This document shows positions 24,093 through 32,291 of a stretch of 46,162 nt of DNA, piece by piece (within the stretch, counting starts at the first letter, position 1; the number at the start of each line of letters is the position of its first letter). The position numbers and the translations under genes were made by a program. The notes beneath the pieces are model-generated. The model saw only the letters and a list, made by a program, of their open reading frames with translations. It was not told the origin of the DNA and ran no database searches. The stretch is from positions 1-46,162 of the forward strand of contig JAEZTJ010000056.1 in assembly GCA_023421505.1 (NCBI GenBank). The letters are read 5' to 3'. The stretch comes from Bacillota bacterium. Its GTDB lineage: Bacteria; Bacillota; Clostridia; Lachnospirales; Lachnospiraceae.

Positions 24093-26543
24093 ATGATTAG
24101 AAGCCCGCTGCAGGACAATTGGTTTATGCACAGAAAGGATAGTCAAAAGATATTACCGGCAACCGTACCAGGGAGTGTCTATCATGATTTGCTGCAAAAC
24201 GGAGAAATGCAAGATCCGTATTACCGGGATAATGAAGAAAAGGCACTCCGGCTGATGGATAATGATTATATTTATGAGACGGTCTTTACCACACCGGAGG
24301 ATGTGATGAAATGTAATAAGGTAGTCCTGTACTTCAGCGGATTGGATACTGTAGCCGATATCCGCATGAATGGCAGCCTTCTGGGACATGTTGAGAATAT
24401 GCACAGGGAGTGGGATTTTGATGTGACTTCCATATTAAAGCAGGAAGGGAATCAGCTCAGTGTATATTTTTATTCACCCAACCGTTTTATAAAGGAAGCC
24501 TATGACAAAAACCCTGTTGAGGGGACGGATAATTGTTCCCGGGGATTTCCTCTGTTAAGGAAAGCCCACTGCATGTTCGGATGGGACTGGGGGGCAAGAC
24601 TGCCCGATGCAGGAATATGGCGTGAGGTTATGCTTTTAGGGATAGAAGAGGCCGCTATTAACAGTGTATATATCAGGCAGAGACATAAGAAATCCGGCGT
24701 GACATTGACCCTGGAGGCAGATATAAGATCCGCAAAAGGAGAAGCTTTGGGCTTTTACGGAGGAGCTTATCAATGCTTCGTAACGATAAAGGCACCGGAC
24801 GGCACGGTTTTGATTGACCGACAAAACAAGGATGTGATCGAGCTGTCCGATATCAAATTATGGTGGCCAAACGGATACGGAAGACAGGATTTGTATACGG
24901 TCCGCCTGGAATTAATGAAGGATATGGTATGCCTGGATGTATGGGAACGCAGAATAGGCCTTCGCACCATGTCGGTCAGCCGTGAAAAGGACTGGTATGG
25001 AGAAGAATTTGCCCATGTTGTGAACGGAGTAAAGCTTTTCGCAATGGGGGCAGATTATATACCCGAAGACAGCATACTCAGCCGGGTAACTCCTGATAGA
25101 ACCTATCATTTGCTTAAGCAGGCCCAGATAGCAAATTTTAACTGCATTCGTGTCTGGGGAGGGGGATATTATCCTTCCGATGCCTTTTATGATGTCTGTG
25201 ATGAGCTGGGGCTTATCGTATGGCAGGACTTTATGTTTGCATGCGCCATGTATGATCTTGGTAACGGTTTCGAAGAGAATATCATCGAAGAGTTTAAAGA
25301 TAATATTAAGCGGATCAGGCATCACGCCTGTCTCGGACTCTGGTGCGGCAACAATGAAATGGAGTTGTTTGCGGATCAGGGAAAGTGGGGTGCATATGGT
25401 CTTAGAAAGTCGGATTATGTCAAAATGTATGAGTATATCATACCCAAGATATTGAAGCAATATGATCCGGAAACCTTCTACTGGCCGGCAAGCCCCTCCT
25501 CCGGTGGAGGCTTTGATATGCCTAACGATGAAAACAGAGGAGATGTGCATTACTGGCAGGTATGGCACGGCGGTGCGCCGTTTACAGAATACAGAAGCTA
25601 TTATTTCAGGTATGTTTCGGAATTCGGCTTTCAGTCCTTTCCTTCCTTGAAAACAATTGAAACCTTTACCGAGGAATCGGATCGCAACGTATTTTCCTAT
25701 GTCATGGAAAAGCATCAGAGAAATGCAGCTGCTAACGGAAAAATAATGAGCTACTTGGAGCAGACCTTTCTCTACCCGAACTCTCTTGATTTATTGGTAT
25801 ATGCATCGCAGCTGCTGCAGGCGGAGGCAATCCGGTACGGAGTAGAGCATTTTCGTAGGAACAGAGGTAGATGCATGGGAACCATAATCTGGCAGTTGAA
25901 CGATTGCTGGCCGGTAGCCTCCTGGGCTTCCATAGATTATTACGGGAGATGGAAGGCCCTGCATTATTACGCAAAGAGATTTTTTGCACCTCTTTTGATA
26001 TCCTGCAAGGAGGAGGGTATCCTGACACAAAATTCGAATGTAAATGCCGAGCCCTATGAAGTAAGAAAGGCGATTACCCTATGTATATCCAATGAATCAA
26101 GGAAGAGCAGAAATATTACGGTAGTCTGGTCCCTGCGTAATGCCAAGGCTGAAATAATTGAGACGCACAGCACAGAGCTCACGGTTAAGGAATTGTCCTC
26201 ATACTGGCTTAAACAGGTTGAGTTATCTCATGCAGCGCTTTATTCCGAATATGTAAGCTATTGCCTGCAGGAAAAGGAAGAGAATATCTCTAGCGGAACG
26301 GTTCTGTTTTGTCCGCCGAAATATTTCCACTTCGAGGACCCGAAGCTTGAACTGACAACGGACGGACGTGATATTATCGTAACCGCAGGTGCTTATGCCA
26401 AAAGTGTTGAAATCAGGAATGGAGAGGATGACTTGCTTCTATCAGATAATTTTTTTGATATGGATGCGGGCATGAAGAAGGTTCGAATTCTTAGCGGCAG
26501 GGCTGACCGGCTTATTGCAAGAAGCGTGTATGATATTAGGTAA
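24093..26543 (+). CDS. Glycoside hydrolase family 2, beta-mannosidase-like
   Basis: Cytoplasmic retaining glycosidase, 816 residues, without a signal peptide. The N-terminal sugar-binding-like domain opens with LPATVPGSVYHDLL, typical of beta-mannosidases. An immunoglobulin-like domain and a TIM barrel follow. The acid/base is Glu422 in WCGNNEMEL and the nucleophile Glu510 in YVSEFGFQSFPS. It probably removes non-reducing beta-mannosyl residues from imported oligosaccharides, although close GH2 relatives can have other specificities. It starts 22 bp after GH1. Confidence 0.9.
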   Translation: MIRSPLQDNWFMHRKDSQKILPATVPGSVYHDLLQNGEMQDPYYRDNEEKALRLMDNDYIYETVFTTPEDVMKCNKVVLYFSGLDTVADIRMNGSLLGHVENMHREWDFDVTSILKQEGNQLSVYFYSPNRFIKEAYDKNPVEGTDNCSRGFPLLRKAHCMFGWDWGARLPDAGIWREVMLLGIEEAAINSVYIRQRHKKSGVTLTLEADIRSAKGEALGFYGGAYQCFVTIKAPDGTVLIDRQNKDVIELSDIKLWWPNGYGRQDLYTVRLELMKDMVCLDVWERRIGLRTMSVSREKDWYGEEFAHVVNGVKLFAMGADYIPEDSILSRVTPDRTYHLLKQAQIANFNCIRVWGGGYYPSDAFYDVCDELGLIVWQDFMFACAMYDLGNGFEENIIEEFKDNIKRIRHHACLGLWCGNNEMELFADQGKWGAYGLRKSDYVKMYEYIIPKILKQYDPETFYWPASPSSGGGFDMPNDENRGDVHYWQVWHGGAPFTEYRSYYFRYVSEFGFQSFPSLKTIETFTEESDRNVFSYVMEKHQRNAAANGKIMSYLEQTFLYPNSLDLLVYASQLLQAEAIRYGVEHFRRNRGRCMGTIIWQLNDCWPVASWASIDYYGRWKALHYYAKRFFAPLLISCKEEGILTQNSNVNAEPYEVRKAITLCISNESRKSRNITVVWSLRNAKAEIIETHSTELTVKELSSYWLKQVELSHAALYSEYVSYCLQEKEENISSGTVLFCPPKYFHFEDPKLELTTDGRDIIVTAGAYAKSVEIRNGEDDLLLSDNFFDMDAGMKKVRILSGRADRLIARSVYDIR

Positions 26544-26554
26544 TATTATGTATG

Positions 26555-26605
26555 CACAGGGGCACAATGCCGTAGAAGGATCGGAAGGGCTGCACTGCCC
26601 CTGTG
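26555..26605 (+). other. Intercistronic stem-loop before the IlvD-type gene
   Basis: CACAGGGGCA at 26555-26564 pairs perfectly with TGCCCCTGTG at 26596-26605 across a 31-base loop. The following TTGAAAAAT is not a U-tract, so it is unlikely to be an efficient terminator. It could be a processing or stability element separating the glycosidase message from the dehydratase message. Confidence 0.55.
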
Positions 26606-26631
26606 TTGAAAAATAGAAGGAAGGTAAGAAG

Positions 26632-28356
26632 ATGCTGGAACTGAATAGTCAAAAGGTCCGAAGATTAGCACCTGAAAGTGATTCACTTAAGCTTGGTATG
26701 GGCTGGAATACGGAGGATTTGGGTAAACCCCAGATTATGGTGGAAAGTACATATGGAGACAGTCATCCCGGAAGTGCACATTTGAACCATTTCGTGGAGG
26801 AAGCTATAAGGGCGGTACAGGATGCTGGCGGGAAAGGTGCCAGATATTATGTGACGGATATCTGTGACGGAATTGCGCAGGGACATGATGGTATTAATTA
26901 CTCGCTGGCATCCAGAGACATGATTGCCAATATGATTGAAATACATGGCAGAAGCACCGGATTTGACGGAGGAGTCTTCATAGCAAGCTGTGATAAATCG
27001 GTTCCCGCAATCTTAATGGGAATCGGAAGGCTGAATATGGCATCAATAGTAATCACAGGTGGAGTCATGGAAGCAGGCCCGGATTTGCTGACACTTGAGC
27101 AGATCGGAGCCTATTCCGCCATGTACCGGCGGGGAGAGATATCCGAAGAACAGCTCGAGTATTATAAGCAGCATGCATGTCCTTCCTGCGGGGCATGCTC
27201 ATTCATGGGGACAGCTTCCACAATGCAGATTATGGCAGAAGCCCTGGGACTAATGCTTCCCGGCACCGCATTGCTGCCGGCTGCCGGCAGTGAGCTGAAA
27301 ATAGCCGCTTATGAAGCGGGAAAAAGAAGCGTTGCTCTAGCTGCCAAAGGATTAAAAGCAAGAGATATCGTTTCCATGAAATCCTTTGAAAATGCTATTA
27401 TGGTACATGCTGCTATTTCAGGTTCAACCAATGCCCTTCTTCATATTCCTGCAATTGCCCATGAATATGGATACACGATTGATGCCGATACCTTTGACAG
27501 AATGCATCGTAGGGCCCACTATCTTCTTGATATCCGTCCCACCGGCAAATGGCCCGCACAATTCTTTTATTATGCCGGCGGAGTACCTCGGATTATGGAA
27601 GAAATCAAAGCAAAGCTGCATCTGGACGTTATGACGGTTACAGGAAAAACCCTGGGTGAAAATTTGGATGAGTTGAAGGCTAACGGATATTATGAGCGGT
27701 GCGAAGGATATCTTGATAAGTGGAATTTAAAAAGAGAAGATGTGATTCGTTCCTTTGACAATCCCATCGGGACGGATGGCAGCGTAGCTATCCTGAGAGG
27801 GAATCTGGCGCCCGGGGGAGCTGTCGTCAAGCATTCCGCCGTGCCTTCACAAATGAAGAAGACAGTTCTCAGAGCAAGGCCCTTCGATTGCGAGGAGGAT
27901 GCCATAGAAGCGGTGCTAACCAAAAAAATCAGACCCGGTGATGCGGTCATCATCCGTTACGAGGGTCCAAAGGGAGCAGGAATGCCGGAAATGTTCTATA
28001 CGACGGAAGCCATTGCCTCTGATATAGAGCTAGGGAAAAGCATTGCCTTGATAACGGACGGTAGATTCTCAGGAGCCTCTAGAGGTCCTGCTATCGGCCA
28101 TGTTTCTCCAGAAGCAGCTGACAAGGGGCCTATTGCCTTTGTTGAAGAAAACGACCTGATTGAAATTGATATTCCAAGGAGGAAGCTTAATATCATCGGA
28201 GTTGGCGGCGAGCTTAGGTCCGGTGAGGAGATAGAGCTTATCCTGAATGAAAGAGCACAAAGAGGCAGGGACTTTGAGGTGAAATATAAAAAAGGTGTTC
28301 TGAAGCAATTTACAAATCAGGCAGTATCCCCTATGGAAGGCGGCTATATGAAATAA
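26632..28356 (+). CDS. IlvD/EDD-family dehydratase (sugar acid or dihydroxyacid)
   Basis: Iron-sulfur dehydratase that removes water from a 2,3-dihydroxy acid to give a 2-keto acid; the context points to an aldonate rather than branched-chain amino acid synthesis. It is 574 residues. Cluster cysteines include Cys120 in CDKS and the ACPSCGACS set (Cys183, 186, 189). SDGI is replaced by CDGIAQGHDGINYSLASRDM. At the position where [2Fe-2S] members carry PCNxHL this protein has HPGSAHL, resembling the PGHVHL of E. coli IlvD, an oxygen-sensitive [4Fe-4S] enzyme. RFSGASRGPAIGHVSPEA is the conserved C-terminal motif. As last gene of the island it may open an acid branch supplied by the SDR or AKR. 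An amino-acid role is not excluded. Confidence 0.85.
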   Translation: MLELNSQKVRRLAPESDSLKLGMGWNTEDLGKPQIMVESTYGDSHPGSAHLNHFVEEAIRAVQDAGGKGARYYVTDICDGIAQGHDGINYSLASRDMIANMIEIHGRSTGFDGGVFIASCDKSVPAILMGIGRLNMASIVITGGVMEAGPDLLTLEQIGAYSAMYRRGEISEEQLEYYKQHACPSCGACSFMGTASTMQIMAEALGLMLPGTALLPAAGSELKIAAYEAGKRSVALAAKGLKARDIVSMKSFENAIMVHAAISGSTNALLHIPAIAHEYGYTIDADTFDRMHRRAHYLLDIRPTGKWPAQFFYYAGGVPRIMEEIKAKLHLDVMTVTGKTLGENLDELKANGYYERCEGYLDKWNLKREDVIRSFDNPIGTDGSVAILRGNLAPGGAVVKHSAVPSQMKKTVLRARPFDCEEDAIEAVLTKKIRPGDAVIIRYEGPKGAGMPEMFYTTEAIASDIELGKSIALITDGRFSGASRGPAIGHVSPEAADKGPIAFVEENDLIEIDIPRRKLNIIGVGGELRSGEEIELILNERAQRGRDFEVKYKKGVLKQFTNQAVSPMEGGYMK

Positions 28357-28557
28357 ATGGAAAGGTCAGCTATCAATTATCTTTTGGCTTTTAATTGTAG
28401 GTTCAATGAATGCTGATAAGCATACTTTTTATACTCAAGAAATGCTATAGTGCATAATTTATGGTTCATGTATGATGTTACTTCCAATTAAGTAAATAGG
28501 ATTTATTCTGAAATATTGTGCGTATACTTAAATTAGATAAAACGCGTAATTAAAATG

Positions 28558-28592
28558 AGAACCGGGAAGGTAAATAATACCGTACCGGTTCT
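28558..28592 (+). terminator. Probable terminator of the catabolic operon
   Basis: AGAACCGG pairs with CCGGTTCT, with an inner GGTA/TACC stem and an AATAA loop. Only a weak T-rich sequence follows on the + strand (TGCTAATT). The opposite strand has CATTTTAATT. It may be a weak bidirectional terminator marking the end of the island. Confidence 0.5.
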
Positions 28593-28614
28593 TGCTAATT
28601 AGAATTATATTTTA

Positions 28615-28651
28615 GGTAATTGCAAAACGATATATACAATACTTACAATTA
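28615..28651. repeat. Core-deleted copy of the palindromic repeat
   Basis: GTAATTGCAAAACGATATA matches the reverse complement of the right outer end of the 14-156 copy. The adjoining TACAATACTTACAATTA is a perfect 17-bp reverse match to bases 30-46. The central hairpin is missing, as if the element lost its core by deletion. Confidence 0.6.
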
Positions 28652-28700
28652 CTGAGTGTCGCATAGCCTAAATTATATTTTACTGAAAGGAAATATTTTT

Positions 28701-29129
28701 ATGTTAATCGTATATAACAATTTTATGAAATATACCTTTTTATTTATAACAGGCGGTTTTCTATATGGTATGATAGAAAACTCTTTCAGGGGATATTCCC
28801 ATATATCCATGTTTCTTGCAGGAGGAATTTGCTTTATCCTAATTGGCCTTCTGAATGAGGTTTATTCCTGGGATATGGCACTGATTAGTCAGATGGTAGT
28901 TTCTGCAATTATTATAACCATTGTTGAATTAATATCAGGCTTAATCGTAAATGTCTGGTTAAAACTTAAGGTATGGGATTATAGCGAACAGCCTTATGAT
29001 TTTTTAGGACAAATCTGCTTACTTTATTCAAATATATGGTTTTTACTATCTCTTTTTGCAATCCTTCTGGATGATTACCTGCGTTATTATTTACTGAAGG
29101 AAGAAAAACCTCATTACAGGATTTTTTAA
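28701..29129 (+). CDS. Putative membrane protein, CmpB-like (ABC transporter type IV-like)
   Basis: A small integral membrane protein of about 142 residues with four predicted helices. The segments GMIENSFRGYSHISMFLAGG, WDYSEQPYDFLGQICLLYSN and IWFLLSLFAILLDDYL match the family named putative ABC-transporter type IV (CmpB), common in Lachnospiraceae and of unknown function. ATG 28701 follows AAAGGAA; the frame is open further upstream but with no ribosome site. Its stop overlaps the stop of the convergent DUF2156 gene within TTAA at 29126-29129. No ATPase or other transporter partner is adjacent. Confidence 0.75.
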   Translation: MLIVYNNFMKYTFLFITGGFLYGMIENSFRGYSHISMFLAGGICFILIGLLNEVYSWDMALISQMVVSAIIITIVELISGLIVNVWLKLKVWDYSEQPYDFLGQICLLYSNIWFLLSLFAILLDDYLRYYLLKEEKPHYRIF

Positions 29130-30013
29130 GGAACTAGAACGCAGTACTTATCAAGTAACTGTATTGGGTGATAGGAGAGCTTAGAGGTTCGAAGACCCTC
29201 ATCACCCACATCTTCTTCACGATTAATATACTTAATACCGTATTGCAGCATATCACTGGCAAATTCTTTCACTATCATCTGATAGGCGCCTTCATAATCC
29301 CTGATTGCTTTTTCAATATGACAATATAAGGTATCATTCACAATTTCACCAATAGACATAGCAACAATCTTGCCATCAACCTCAATAAAACCACCTGGCA
29401 GCTTAAAGGTATCAAGATACGGTATTAATTCTAAGGTGCGGGCTAATTCTTCCTTTGCAAGTGCTGCTCCTTTACCATGATTTTGTTCATAATCCTTTAG
29501 AAACTCTATTACTCTTGAAGCATTGTCGGAATTTATTCTTTGATACGTATAATCTGGATACAATTTTTTGAACTTATTAATATGATTTCTCTGTCCACTA
29601 TATCTTCGTCCTGCCATTTCAGCTAAATCCGTTGCCAGATACAGATAATCAGCCCAGTCTCTGCTAGGAGCTCCCGGAATTGTACCGCGGTACTGATCAA
29701 CCAGTATGGAGATGACTTCTTCAGGAACAGTACAAAACCAGAGAGGCAATCCATTGACCTCGCAATATTCCTTTAAAGCCTCCATGGCTTTATCGAAGGA
29801 GCCTCCGCCTACCGGATAAGTAAAGGAGACCCTGTCTAAAAACTTTACTTTATATAGAATCATATCGTCATATATGGTAAAGCTTGTATTGTAAAAATCT
29901 CGCCACATGTACATAGCACCAACAGTATAATCACTGGTGCGGCTGATTTTGTATTTAAAATATTGAGCTGTTTTCATGATGTTTTCAGCTGTAATGCGAT
30001 CAAATGTCAGCAT
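29126..30013 (-). CDS. DUF2156 protein (LPG-synthase C-terminal/GNAT-like)
   Basis: A 295-residue soluble protein of the DUF2156 family, which has the GNAT-like fold found at the C-terminus of lysyl-phosphatidylglycerol synthases (MprF). Recognisable segments are PLWFCTVPEEV, YSGQRNHINKFKKLYPDY, GKIVAMSIGEIVNDTLYCHIEKA and a C-terminal YINREEDVGDEGLRTSKLSY. The membrane half of MprF is absent, so it probably transfers an aminoacyl or acyl group to an unidentified acceptor. The start at 30013 follows AAGGAGA on the minus strand. Confidence 0.82.
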   Translation of the reverse strand: MLTFDRITAENIMKTAQYFKYKISRTSDYTVGAMYMWRDFYNTSFTIYDDMILYKVKFLDRVSFTYPVGGGSFDKAMEALKEYCEVNGLPLWFCTVPEEVISILVDQYRGTIPGAPSRDWADYLYLATDLAEMAGRRYSGQRNHINKFKKLYPDYTYQRINSDNASRVIEFLKDYEQNHGKGAALAKEELARTLELIPYLDTFKLPGGFIEVDGKIVAMSIGEIVNDTLYCHIEKAIRDYEGAYQMIVKEFASDMLQYGIKYINREEDVGDEGLRTSKLSYHPIQLLDKYCVLVP

Positions 30014-30043
30014 AATAATTCTCCTTAGTCTGTTTAAACCCAC

Positions 30044-30505
30044 ATTCTATATAATATGACAAAATTCACTATATCATATGTTGCAGTATATGTCCAGACA
30101 ACACCTTAGGCATATGATAAGTGTTATCTCATATGTTATACACCTTTATTAACCTAAAAATCAAGAAAAACTGCAAGCCATATGAAAAACGGTAAGCTAT
30201 ATGAAAGACAGCAAGCTATAAAAAAACGATAAGCTTTATGAAAAATGATAAGTTATACAAAAAATGGTAATTTATACAAAAAGCTAAGCTGCTTAAAGAT
30301 AGAAAAATATCAGAAGCTGTAAGCCAATAAAAATATTAACGAAAGCGAGTGGAAAGTGATTTTTAAAAATATATGAAGCTTTGTGATTAAGATAAAAAAT
30401 GGTATATTAAATTTTTATAAACCAGGTAGATAATCCTTAAAGAAGTATGTTAGAATTATGAAGTTGGATTAAATATGCTTCTGTAGCGGCAGAAGGGTGG
30501 TAAAG
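30044..30505. other. Non-coding region with tandem repeats and a promoter
   Basis: This is a divergent region between the DUF2156 gene (leftward) and the radical SAM gene (rightward). It contains the 19-bp tandem array at 30175-30290. A plausible promoter for the rightward gene is TTGTGA (30381-30386), 16 bp, TATATT (30403-30408). No gene seen. Confidence 0.5.
30175..30290. repeat. Six-unit 19-bp degenerate tandem repeat
   Basis: Units with consensus close to AAGCTATATGAAAAACGAT start at 30175, 30194, 30213, 30231, 30250 and 30269, with a final AAGCT at 30286. Unit lengths are 19, 19, 18, 19, 19 and 17. Divergence increases to the right. The array is intergenic, has no dyad symmetry and is unlike CRISPR repeats. 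Confidence 0.8.
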
Positions 30506-32254
30506 ATGAAAATATTACTTATTGCAATGAATGCAAAATATATACATTCTAATCTTGCTGTATATAGTTTGCGGGCATTTGCTGATAAATATGCTGATAA
30601 TATCAAAATTGTTGAACTTACGATAAACCATTCAGAGGAAGATATCCTGAAGGTTATAGCGAAAGAGAAAGCCGATGTAGCAGCCTTCTCCTGCTATATC
30701 TGGAATATAGATATCGTAAAAAGGATTACATCGAATCTAAGAAAAATTCAGAAACAATTAAAAATATGGTACGGTGGTCCTGAGGTATCCTATGATATTA
30801 ATAGCTGTTTGCGGGAAAATCACTTTTTAGACGGTATTATGATCGGTGAGGGGGAAGAGACCTTCCTTGAAATTGTCTCGTATTATGTAAAGGGAACCGG
30901 AGAACTTAATCATATCAAAGGGATCGCGTATAAACCCAGTGCACTACTAAGCAATCAGACCTGTACTGATATAATAATAACACCTGCAAGAGAGCTTATA
31001 GAACTAGACTGTATACCGTTTCCCTATCAGAAAATGGAATACTTTCAGAACAGAATAATTTACTACGAAAGCAGCAGAGGCTGTCCTTTTTCCTGCAGCT
31101 ATTGTCTATCTTCCATTGATAAGAAGGTAAGATTAAGAAGTATAGATTTGGTTAAGAAGGAATTGCTGCTTTTTATTGAACATAGGATTCCACAGGTAAA
31201 GTTTGTCGACAGAACCTTTAACTGTAATAAAAATCATGCAATGGAGATCTGGCGTTTTATCAAGGAAAATGATAATGGCATTACAAATTTTCACTTTGAA
31301 ATTTCGGCGGATATTCTGTCAGAGGAGGAACTGAAGTTATTGGCTGAATTAAGGCCGGGACAGGTTCAGCTTGAGATCGGAGTACAGAGTACTAATCCTG
31401 AGACGATAAGTGCTGTTCGTCGGAGAATGGACTTTGCTAAGCTAAGCAGGAATGTGAGCAGATTAAAGGAGGCTGGAAATATTCATCAGCATCTGGACTT
31501 AATCGCAGGATTACCTTTGGAGGATTATCAATCCTTTAGAAAATCCTTTGGAGAGGTTTACGCCCTGAAGCCGGAGCAGCTACAGCTGGGCTTTTTAAAG
31601 GTTTTAAAGGGTTCCCTCATGGAGCTTGAGAGTAGTAAGTATGGTATTACCTACTTAGATACACCCCCCTATGAAGTCCTCTTCACCAGCTACTTAAGCT
31701 ATGAAGAGCTTATTCATATTAAGGGCATCTGTAAAATGGTTGAGATGTACTATAACAGCTTACAGTTTACTTACTCCATTGGTTATCTGGAGCATTTCTA
31801 TGATATGCCCATGGATATGTATTCGTCACTGAATGATTATTATGAGAGCAAGGGATATGATATGCTTGCTCATAGCAGATTAAAGCGATACGAGATATTA
31901 CTTGGATTTTTTACCGAAATCGTGCTTACATTAACACCACAGGATTATAAGAAGGATGAAATTCAACTATTTAAAGAAATTCTAACCTTTGACCTGCTGC
32001 TGCGGGAGGGAATGAGACAAAGACCAGCGTTTGCTCCTCAAAAACTGGCACAGGGTAAGCTACGTGAGTTATATGCAAGCTATCAAAAGGATAGCAGATT
32101 AATGCATATAGAAGCATTTTCATATGATATCATAGCATCCTCTCAAGCAGGGAGAGCTATTAGAAAGAATAGTATAGTGCTTTTTGATTATAGTGAGCGT
32201 GATCCCCTTAGTGGTGCGGCAAAGCATGCAATTATTAGTCAGGATTGCAGCTGA
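30506..32254 (+). CDS. B12-binding-domain radical SAM protein (DUF4080 type)
   Basis: Probable cobalamin-dependent radical SAM enzyme of unknown substrate, 582 residues. The N-terminal cobalamin-binding-like domain opens with ILLIAMNAKYIHSNLAVYSL and contains IWYGGPEVSYD. The radical SAM motif is Cys193-x3-Cys197-x2-Cys200 (CPFSCSYC). A C-terminal DUF4080-like extension with EALLHI-type helices follows. Close homologues are widespread in Clostridia; most members are predicted methyltransferases. ATG 30506 is used rather than GTG 30497, since AGAAGGGTGG lies just upstream. nth follows 37 bp downstream. Confidence 0.85.
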   Translation: MKILLIAMNAKYIHSNLAVYSLRAFADKYADNIKIVELTINHSEEDILKVIAKEKADVAAFSCYIWNIDIVKRITSNLRKIQKQLKIWYGGPEVSYDINSCLRENHFLDGIMIGEGEETFLEIVSYYVKGTGELNHIKGIAYKPSALLSNQTCTDIIITPARELIELDCIPFPYQKMEYFQNRIIYYESSRGCPFSCSYCLSSIDKKVRLRSIDLVKKELLLFIEHRIPQVKFVDRTFNCNKNHAMEIWRFIKENDNGITNFHFEISADILSEEELKLLAELRPGQVQLEIGVQSTNPETISAVRRRMDFAKLSRNVSRLKEAGNIHQHLDLIAGLPLEDYQSFRKSFGEVYALKPEQLQLGFLKVLKGSLMELESSKYGITYLDTPPYEVLFTSYLSYEELIHIKGICKMVEMYYNSLQFTYSIGYLEHFYDMPMDMYSSLNDYYESKGYDMLAHSRLKRYEILLGFFTEIVLTLTPQDYKKDEIQLFKEILTFDLLLREGMRQRPAFAPQKLAQGKLRELYASYQKDSRLMHIEAFSYDIIASSQAGRAIRKNSIVLFDYSERDPLSGAAKHAIISQDCS

Positions 32255-32291
32255 TTGTATTGGGATTATCGTTCAAGTTAGGGAGGTTCAT

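Larger units (their letters stand above)
28357..28700. other. Non-coding region after the catabolic island
   Basis: No gene seen. It holds a stem-loop at 28558-28592 and a core-deleted copy of the palindromic repeat at 28615-28651. Direct AT-rich repeats (AATTATATTTTA near 28603 and 28672) flank that copy and could be remnants of an insertion. Confidence 0.5.

Noticed and set aside
24912..25715. 267-codon open frame on the minus strand inside the GH2 gene
   Set aside because: It lies wholly opposite a gene with intact catalytic motifs, has no ribosome site and reads as a low-complexity hydrophobic/His/Ile-rich shadow.
7105..28592. Bacterial microcompartment (propanediol/fucose-type) locus
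   Set aside because: No shell-protein genes and no phosphotransacylase or alcohol dehydrogenase of the usual set are present.
30175..30290. CRISPR array
   Set aside because: Units are contiguous, degenerate, only 19 bp and without spacers; no cas genes.
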